Assembly: GCA_020080175.1 (NCBI GenBank)
Contig: JAGHQL010000141.1
Location: 1-64,000 of the forward strand
DNA: 64,000 bases
Reading direction: 5' to 3'
Source of the DNA: Glutinoglossum americanum
Lineage: Eukaryota > Ascomycota > Geoglossomycetes > Geoglossales > Geoglossaceae
Shown here: positions 56,663-64,000 of the stretch, one piece after another
Numbering within the stretch: the first letter of the stretch is position 1
How the letters are laid out: each line of letters opens with the position of its first letter
Notes under the pieces: generated by a model
Database searches by the model: none
The model's input: the letters and a program-made list of their open reading frames with translations, nothing else
Told to the model about the DNA's origin: nothing
Made by a program: the position numbers and the translations under genes

Positions 56663-57420
56663 TTAAGATTCGGGGGCGAGGGTAGTGAGGGGAGTGAGTA
56701 GGTTTACTACTCCCAGGTGCCCTCGTGCGGCCGCCCACGACAGTGGCATCCGGCCATTCAGGTCCTTAGAGTCCGCCGCGGCGCCCCGACCCAGGAGCAG
56801 CTTCACCGTTTCCTCGTGGCCTCTCCAGGCCGCCCACGATAGCGGCGTCCGGTTGCCCCTGTCTTTGGAGTCCACCGCGACGTCGTCTCGGTCTAGGAGC
56901 AGTTTCACCACTCCCGCATGGCCTCGCCCGGCCGCTCGCAATAGCGGCGTCTGACCGTAATCGGTCTTGGAGTCCGCCGCGACATCGTCTCGAACCAGGA
57001 GCAGCTTCACGAGTCCCTCGTGGCCCTCCGCAGCTGCTAATAGTAGCGGCGTCCGACCATACCAGTCCTTAGAGTCTACTGTGACGTCGCCTCGACCTAG
57101 GAGCAGCTTCACCACTTCCTCGTGGCCTCTCTCGGCTGCCCACGACAGCGGCGTTCGACCGGGGTATTTGTCCTTAGAGTCCGCCGCGACGTCGTCTCGG
57201 GCCAGAAGCAACTTCACCACTTCCTGGTGGCCTCCCTCGGCTGCCCACGACAGCGGCGTCCGACCGTCCTCATCTTTAGAGTCTGCCGCGACGTCACCTC
57301 GACTCAGGAGTAGCTTCACTACTTCTTCGTGGCCTCGCTCGGCCGCCCACGACAGCGGCGTCCGATTGGCACTATCCTTAGAACCCACTACCATTGTACT
57401 TTCCAAAAGGCTTATTATTA
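56663..57420 (-). repeat. Seven-unit ankyrin repeat array (about 102 bp per unit)
   Basis: Seven head-to-tail units encode 34-aa repeats, one of 35 and one of 33. Units keep long blocks in common at DNA level, such as GCCCACGACAGCGGCGT on the plus strand. Differences concentrate at residues around the SKDxxGR turn and the helix faces. Confidence 0.85.
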
Positions 57421-59638
57421 TACCCTTCAGTCCAAAATACGCACAAAGGTGTATCCCAGACACGTACTTTGGGGGCCGCTGGCTATATCTGATGTATCGA
57501 TAGTTTGGAACCAGTAGAACTTGAACGGAGCATGAAACCTTGCGATAATTTTTGAGGAACTCTAGAGCTAGACCTTTGACAGCCTGTTCTGCATCTCCAC
57601 TGGCGTGATGACCCCAGTTTCGAGCGGCATAATCGAGGAGAACATTCTGCCGTAACCGATCCTCTAACATCTTATCGGATGAGCAGTAACCCTCGAAGAT
57701 ATCGAACGAAAGGTAGACAAGACACGTCGCAGCGATATTTTGCTGTGCATCTGGGAAGCGTTCTGACCGGATACGCTCGAAATACTCTTGCGTAGTGTAA
57801 TGTACTAATCGGATTATGCCGCTTTCTTGATCAACAGTAACCATACCAGCGCATACGGAGACTAGCAAATCTTCGTCTATGAGGGTGTCGTTGTCAATGC
57901 TCGTCTGGCCAGGCTCAACGGCCAGAGCACATTTAATTTCTTGGACGGTCAGCGGCCTGATAGCAAAGGAGATCCAAGAAAGCACTTGATGTGCCAACGC
58001 GGCATCTTCCTCGTCTTGGCACTCGATCCTTTGCAGAGCTTCGGCATAAGTACTGTCCAATTCCTTGGGCAGATTGTCAAGCGCTAGCCGGACTGCCTTG
58101 CGATGGTGTTTCTTTGCCAGGGAATCCATGTGTAGTTGAGCTAGGAGGAACCTGTTTCACAACGTTAACTGCGTATAAAGAATTGGTTTAAATCGCCCAA
58201 GATACGTACATTCCCTGGGAATTCTTGACAACTGTTGCCACGATTTTATCATGCAGTATTGGATCTTCTTCGACATGACGTCTCAATCTACCCCCTTTCC
58301 CGATCCGAGCTTCGACGTATTTTACGACATCTCCATCGCTTGCTCGAATCTCCAGTTGTGTATTTCGTTTAAACTCCTCTTGAAACTCCTGCACTATGTT
58401 TGGTATAAAGCGTAAAGTTGCCATCAAGTTCATAGCGCTAGTAGCCTGTAGCATACGGAGTTTGGAGAGTAAAAGCTGGCGTCCACCATCGTTGTCGGTG
58501 AATTCGTCTAGAGCGTCAACGACTATGAAAATCTGAGTGTATCTATTCATCTCAGAGTGAAGCAATTTGTACACTTCGTCAAACGTGGGACGCGTTTTCT
58601 TGCGGACGTGGCGTTCATAGAGGCTCTTTAGATCGTCGGAAATGAAAGGATCTTCTTGAAGCAGCTGCTTCAACAGGCTCGCAAGGAGGTTAATAGGCGT
58701 CTGCTCCAGATGGCTTCGGTAGTTAAAATAAATGTAGGCTATTCCAATTCTCTCGCGTCGCATGGTATTCCACAGGTAATCGATCGCAATTGAAGCTAGC
58801 ATGGTCTTGCCGGCACCAGGAATCCCAGGGCAAAATAAAGTCTCTCGAGTTCCACTGAGCCATGTCTTGAACTCGTCGCATTCGAGCAGCCACTGCCCGG
58901 TTCCCTCCTGTCTTCTAGCAATGAAATCGCTCTGCTGCACGGGAAAGTCTAGGGGAGATAGCCAAGCTAGAATATCCCGAATCTCCTGGTCTTGAAGCCG
59001 ACTCTCCTGGTCTAGCAAATCGCGTTAGCGACTACATGGACAAGGGTGTGAACGAAGAGGTAGGGGGTCTCTTACGTGCCTGACCAATCCGTAGCTGGGT
59101 AACCGTCTTACCTACCTTACCAAGTTCATCATGCAAGCTTGCGATATCAGCCTTGATGGCTTGAGACAGTCCACTTCACGTCGTTAGTATCGATGATCTG
59201 AAGGCGGATCTGGATAAATGCGCACATGTGGTCGTTCTGCAACGCCAGGTTGAAAAGCGCTTTTTGGCGCTCAATCGTGCCAAGGATTCCTTCAATCTCT
59301 CCTTTCTGAAAGGGCCAGACCAACGCTTTCCCGAACTTCTTCAAACCGTCAACCGGCGCCAAATTTGATGCCAGTCGCTGCAACGCCAGCTTGAACTGCT
59401 CAATAGGCCCATTTGGTATGTTGAGCGACTTGATCATCACAGACCAAGAGTCCTCTAATTGCTTTCGTTCTGCAAGGTCTTTCAGGTTGAACAAAATGCC
59501 GCTGACACTGGCCACCTCAACGAGGATTCTCTGACGGTCTTCAGAAGCCCCCTTCACCTCATGGAGATAATGAACGACTGTACGAGTAAGCTGAAGGATA
59601 GCAGTGATGCTAGCTGAAATGCCTAGTGTATCTCCCAT
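56663..59638 (-). CDS. NLR-like STAND protein: HeLo-like/NACHT/ankyrin
   Basis: Four exons on the minus strand, 59638-59226, 59173-59076, 59011-58210 and 58151-56663, give 933 aa. The N-terminal ~170 residues (MGDTLGISASITAILQLTRT and later FGKALVWPFQKGEIEGIL) resemble the helical N-terminal domain of fungal STAND proteins. A NACHT NTPase follows, with Walker A PGIPGAGKT and Walker B IFIVVDALDEF. After a winged-helix-like linker come seven ankyrin repeats of about 34 aa (consensus DVAADSKDxxGRTPLSWAA then GHEEVVKLLLxR). Such proteins act in the cytoplasm in non-self recognition and can trigger cell death. The repeats are unusually alike. Splices were set by family continuity, for example NSQGMFLLAQLHMDSL and DHIGLSQAIKADI. 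Introns are 52, 64 and 58 nt. No stop or frameshift is seen. Target unknown. Confidence 0.88.
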
Positions 59639-61031
59639 ATTGACCAGGGACCCATAGGGAAGGAATATGTGCTAGCTATTAGCTCAACGGCAATACGGTT
59701 GCAAAGCTGAAAGCTTTCACACCCTAACTAGGTTACCACCCTTGCTCCTTGTAGTGAGTTTGTTTCCGTACACGTTAACCGTCAAAAAGGTGGGAGGAAG
59801 GAGGCTCAAAGCGGCCGACACTTGGCAATACAAGAAAACAAAAATACGCCCAGCACTCACCCAGATGACGCCGCTTTAGCTGGGCGAGTTGGGCGATCGA
59901 GGCACCTATTTTTTTCAACTAGATACCCGAGTCGGCAGACAACTAGCTTGAACATAGTAGATCTAAAAATAGAGAGAGCGGCAGAGAGCGGCAGAGAGCA
60001 CTGTCCACATAGGATGGGATGGCTTCCTTCCTCTTAATCACCTACAGTGTCGGTTCTTATTCCCCCAACTTTTCCTCATCATACCCATTGTACTGCACCA
60101 TCCTATCCGGCCTCTTCATCAGCATTTATCTCAGCCGCCTTCCTAGCAATGACACTATCCAAAAAAAAAAACCGTTGTCTAGATCAAGCCCGACCTCTAA
60201 TCCTGGAGGAAAGGAGGGCAACCACGCGATAAATGTAAGACCGCTCTACGGCACTTATTGCATATTTGCCTTTCGATATGGTCATACTCTAGTTTGAACA
60301 AGACATCCAATCTTGCCTTCTTGGATGAAAAGCCTTCTTAGCAACCAACCACCTTAGACAGGTAGACGAAGAGTTTGCTACGGTTAGTAAGGCAGTTTGA
60401 TTGGAATATTGCCAGTGTGCTTAGCAGGGTGGCTGGCGGTGTATTGAGAAATCTTTGTCCGAGTCAGGCCTCATCTGTAATGCAATGGTAGCGGTTGAGT
60501 TCGTGCTTATCTGCCCAAACAGCAAGCAGACTAGACCCCAAAATAAACAGAAAGGGAAGCTGGACTCACTGACATCTGTTCCGAAACGAACCTGCTAATG
60601 CCACTCAGTGCAGCAAATAGGTATCGGAGAGAACTGAAAAGCTTTATGCGAGTTGATGGCTATGTGTTACCACCTAGGCCTGGGGTGTTGTGCATCCCTC
60701 CACTTTATCTCGGCCTTTTGGCCCCTATTTCCACTCTTTATTCGTTATCGAATCTCGGAATTTCTTTCTCAATCCTTGCAATTAGCATTCCCCCCAAACC
60801 TAGCTCCTTGGTGAATACCCAGCTTCTCCGTGGCGTTACTCGGCTGCCATCCAATAATCTTGTGACGCTGTTCCCCATCTGCATCCTCTGACAGCGCCCT
60901 GCCCAAGCAACACAATGCTCCTTACAATCCAGATGTGTATTTCGAAATTGATAGTTTCATGCATCAACATAATACCATCTTATCTATTTAGCTCCAACTT
61001 CTACTCACTCACTCACAAACCCAACGCCTAG
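59639..61031. other. Intergenic region between NLR and membrane-protein genes
   Basis: 1.4 kb between two divergent genes. There is a short direct repeat of GAGAGCGGCA near 59977-59998 and an A-run at 60161-60170. The frames seen are not protein-like. Confidence 0.45.
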
Positions 61032-61862
61032 ATGAACAACACACGGGAAAGTCTGATACCCTGGCCCTGGGCTATTACGCCACTCAACTCGACTGAATTC
61101 CAATGTCCTGGCACGGCGCATATCCTTGGAGTTTTCGCTCTAATCAATATCGTCATGTCAGTTTTGGCCATGGTCACGGGAAACCGCATCGTTATAAAAA
61201 AGCTTTCGTGCAGAACTTGCGGTAAAAAGGACTCTGATACTTGGACATTCTTGTGGCCAATACAAGCAGGTCTTATGATAGGCGGAAACGCCCTCTGCGC
61301 CTGGATCAGCATCAGCGCCCACGGCTTTAACAAGGCGAGGATGCCGAGGGTGTGGGATCTGATGTTATTTTACTGTGCTCGTCCCCGAATTTCGTGGCTC
61401 ATTCTTTTGCTCACAAAAAACTTCGCGCGAAAGTGGGACCACGCGGCACAGCAGTCAAACCTAGCAGAAATAGTTATGCAAATACTGGGATCATACTATA
61501 TGGGCCGGACAACTCATTTTGCAGCGAGCCGCGGGCTTTATCTAGCACATCACCTGGATGGATATCAGCACGGGACAGACTTTCATCTCATGGCAGCAGG
61601 CGCATTATTCTATCTGATCATTTTGTTGACTAGCATTAGCTTTTTGGGCATATTCACAGTTCACCCTGGATTTTCACTTCTTAATAAAAGGCGACTAGAT
61701 CGAGGAATTAGTGTAGGGTTCGAGGGCGTCCAGGGAGACTCTAACGAGGTAGAAAATATTAGCTATGATGCAATTATTTTCGGCATGATATATGTAACCC
61801 TTTCTTGGATTGCCTGCTGGCTATTTTTCGCTGGTTATACCAGGCTCGCTGGAGATCTGTAA
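61032..61862 (+). CDS. Multi-span membrane protein, uncharacterised
   Basis: One exon of 276 aa. Six hydrophobic segments are visible: HILGVFALINIVMSVLAMV, LWPIQAGLMIGGNALCAWI, a shorter RISWLILLL, AEIVMQILGSYYMG, GALFYLIILLTSISFLGIF and IIFGMIYVTLSWIACWLFF. The loop CARPRISW and the motif MGRTTHFAASRGLYL look conserved in a family of unnamed Pezizomycotina membrane proteins I recall. CRTCGKK in the first loop could bind metal. No signal peptide and no enzyme motif. It is divergent to the NLR gene, 1.4 kb away. Function unknown. Confidence 0.7.
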   Translation: MNNTRESLIPWPWAITPLNSTEFQCPGTAHILGVFALINIVMSVLAMVTGNRIVIKKLSCRTCGKKDSDTWTFLWPIQAGLMIGGNALCAWISISAHGFNKARMPRVWDLMLFYCARPRISWLILLLTKNFARKWDHAAQQSNLAEIVMQILGSYYMGRTTHFAASRGLYLAHHLDGYQHGTDFHLMAAGALFYLIILLTSISFLGIFTVHPGFSLLNKRRLDRGISVGFEGVQGDSNEVENISYDAIIFGMIYVTLSWIACWLFFAGYTRLAGDL

Positions 61863-64000
61863 AGCGCCGCTTATTTTATGTAAATATGTCGATCTGCATG
61901 CTAATTCTGTAGCAGGTACTGTCCTCCAAAGCTCAGCCTACAAGGTGGTATATGGGTGATTACTTCTACGTTAGGTTAGTCGGTGAGACGACGAAATGCG
62001 ATTGACTGTGTTAACGTGAATAGGAATTCTTCTGGGGTCAGGCCCTTGACAGGACTCTCCACAATGAAAATGAAACTTTGAGAACGTTTGGGAACGCCTC
62101 TGTCCCTGTGGATCTGAATGATCACCGGAATTAGAGAAGGTGATGGAGATGTTACAAGGTTGGAGATATGGTGTTTGAGGGAAGTTCGAGATCTGCACGA
62201 TATGCCAATGGGTCAACCAGAGTGGATGTTACTAAACGGATCAAATCATCTCGACTGTCTAAGAGGCGCTGAATTTCCGGAAGAATTCTCCCCACAAGAA
62301 ATTTTGTATCTCCAATAGCTTGTTAACCTTAATTTCCGTATCCAGCCTCTATCCAGTATCCGCACCCGTCCGCAGCTCCGTCCGATTCTGGAGAAGTATT
62401 GACGGGGTAAACGATTGTACTCGGCAACGTATTAAACCCAGTTTAGGCAATTTCTGTTGTTTCTACAGCCTCTGAGCGTTTCCAGGTCAATAGCACTATT
62501 GTATGACATTCTTCAACTTTTGGTATATTAGAATCAGGATTACAGAAAAAATGTGTGCGTGTTGGCGTGCCCAGTCTGCCAACAAAAACGAATCGATACT
62601 TCTATCAGGTCCACATGTTGACTACGGTGGCTATGATTAAGCAATTCCCGAAAATCCTTCTTAAAGATCTACTATTAGAGAATGTATGCTCGGCCAGGTG
62701 AGTAATCGGGATTCGCTGCCTTCCTTGAAAAGGCATTGCGAAAACCAGCGGACACGGACTAAAACATGGGGGAGTGAGTGATTGCCCTTGTTGAGTGTGA
62801 GCTCACCCTGCGCGTGTTGCCCACAATCTCACTATATTGCTGAGAGAGAAGAATCTTGCGGCCAACCTAAAGCAGCATGCCTGCTCTGCGGAACGTTTGA
62901 AGGGGACTTGTCATGCTCTATAGAACAGAAGGCAAAGAGGAAATCCTTATTTGGCACAGCGGCCTTAGCCCAGACATAAGTTTGGGCCCCTGAACTTGGT
63001 CCATTCGTCAGACTGTGGACTAGCTAAAACTTACCCAAATGGCTTGGTTATTCAACGGATCATAAATCCAAGCCTGGCCCCAAGCGTCAACGGCGGGTAG
63101 GGTTCTAACACCAGGCCCTTCGAGAGTAGCAGCACCTCTGAGACTCTCCCGTAAGGATCCGCAGCAAAACGCACAAAGGAGATATCCCAACCCCAAATAC
63201 GCACTTAGTTAGCGGAGGGATCTAACTCCTGAAAATCACACCTTCCATTTGGGTATCGGACAGATCCAATGAAAGATGTCTGGGATCAGGAAGGTGCTGA
63301 GAGGGATTTCTAGACTTCTAGCCAACGATGACGCATTCCTAAGATCCATTTCCGCATGACCTTCTCGTATCCTGGTGATAGAGTTGTGTTGGCCAAGAGA
63401 ACACCGATGGGCGGTCTTGGTCGAAGACAAGAGGCTATAGTCTCCCGTCATATTATGCTGGTTGTGGGTAAAAGATTCAGGCACCAGTGGATAGACGAGG
63501 GATTTAAGTAACTCTCTGTCCTCTTTCCAGTAAGTACTAGCGACCACACCTATACTTCAAGAGACCGTTCCGCGTTCTCATTAGCGCTCGATCCTGCATT
63601 CCCATGCCAGTTCATGAGAGTAGTGGAGCACCCGCCTCGAAAACAGTCATTCCCGAAATACCCATCCCCAATTTACCAAAAGATCTCAATGTTTTAGGAT
63701 CATAGAAGGTCCTGCAACCAGGTCAGCTATGCCTTGGAGAAAGTCTAGCTACTATTGTTGTAGGTAGAAGCCATTTTAGGAGATCCCTGCGCCCTATCGT
63801 TGGAGTCATCCTAGGTGATGCAGAGAAAATCTTCATATATGAGCTCCCTAGATTTAGCGCGACTTGTACTGTATCTTGGAAGGTCTGTCTTATGTCCCGT
63901 TTGGCGAATGTGAACGTTTTTCTTCTCAGAGGGGGGTATGACCCGAAGAATTTTTTGCCCATGAAAATCAGCGGGGGATATACCCACCGATAGAGGTCTC
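61863..64000. other. Window end, unresolved coding-like fragments
   Basis: About 2.1 kb in which I could not build a gene. On the minus strand several short stretches look protein-like: 63030-63205, 63236-63547 and 63723-63962. They are in different frames, with no splice sites that join them well. This may be a decayed gene or a spliced gene running past the window edge. Confidence 0.4.
63030..63205 (-). pseudogene. Possible exon or gene fragment
   Basis: An open minus-strand stretch encodes a hydrophobic segment (LGLGYLLCAFCCGSL) followed by TLPAVDAWGQAWIYDPLNNQ and ends at AIW before GTAAGT, a good donor. Nothing convincing joins it upstream or downstream. It could be one exon of an unresolved gene or a remnant. 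Confidence 0.25.

Noticed and set aside
57122-57503. Plus-strand frames opposite the ankyrin repeats
   Set aside because: They are the antisense shadow of the repeat array; their own repetition comes from the ankyrin units.

Overview
This window is nuclear DNA of a filamentous ascomycete (Pezizomycotina). The introns are short (about 50 to 96 nt, with two longer ones), have GT/AG ends and CTAAC or CTGAC-type branch sites. The genes belong to families I recognise from that subphylum: mitochondrial uL22, a Prp24/SART3-type splicing factor, Med1, glutamine synthetase, Mrc1, Has1, an Air1/2-like zinc-knuckle protein, Orm, and a NACHT-ankyrin NLR. I cannot fix the class or genus from the sequence alone.

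Left and centre (1 to about 50 kb) is a core, gene-sparse housekeeping region. In order: MRPL22 (-), PRP24 (+), a small Cys/His protein (+), a 1330-aa disordered protein (+), MED1 (-), GLN1 (-), MRC1 (+), a ~1700-aa disordered protein (-), HAS1 (-), an AIR1/2-like TRAMP subunit (-), ORM1 (+), a small Cys/His protein (+) and an unrecognised conserved-looking protein (-). RNA metabolism is over-represented: mitochondrial translation, U4/U6 recycling, ribosome biogenesis and nuclear RNA surveillance. Intergenic DNA is long and full of homopolymers, microsatellites and short minisatellites.

Right side (about 50 to 64 kb) looks accessory. It starts at a poly-C block holding a 10-base assembly gap. 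After it come a Cys-rich single-pass membrane protein (-), a 943-aa intronless protein I do not recognise (+), a STAND protein with seven near-identical ankyrin repeats (-), a six-span membrane protein (+) and about 2 kb of unresolved coding-like fragments.

Most gene models were rebuilt by hand from splice sites and frame. The main points for a second look are: a glutamine synthetase exon that holds only the start codon; introns at the same place and phase in two tandem RRMs of PRP24, plus a GC-AG intron in the same gene; five stop-free introns of length 3n; a four-copy short motif and a two-copy ~55-residue module in otherwise disordered proteins; long sense-strand G-runs just after stop codons; and the NLR and orphan-gene island. 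I did not find a transposon, CRISPR array, rRNA or convincing tRNA.
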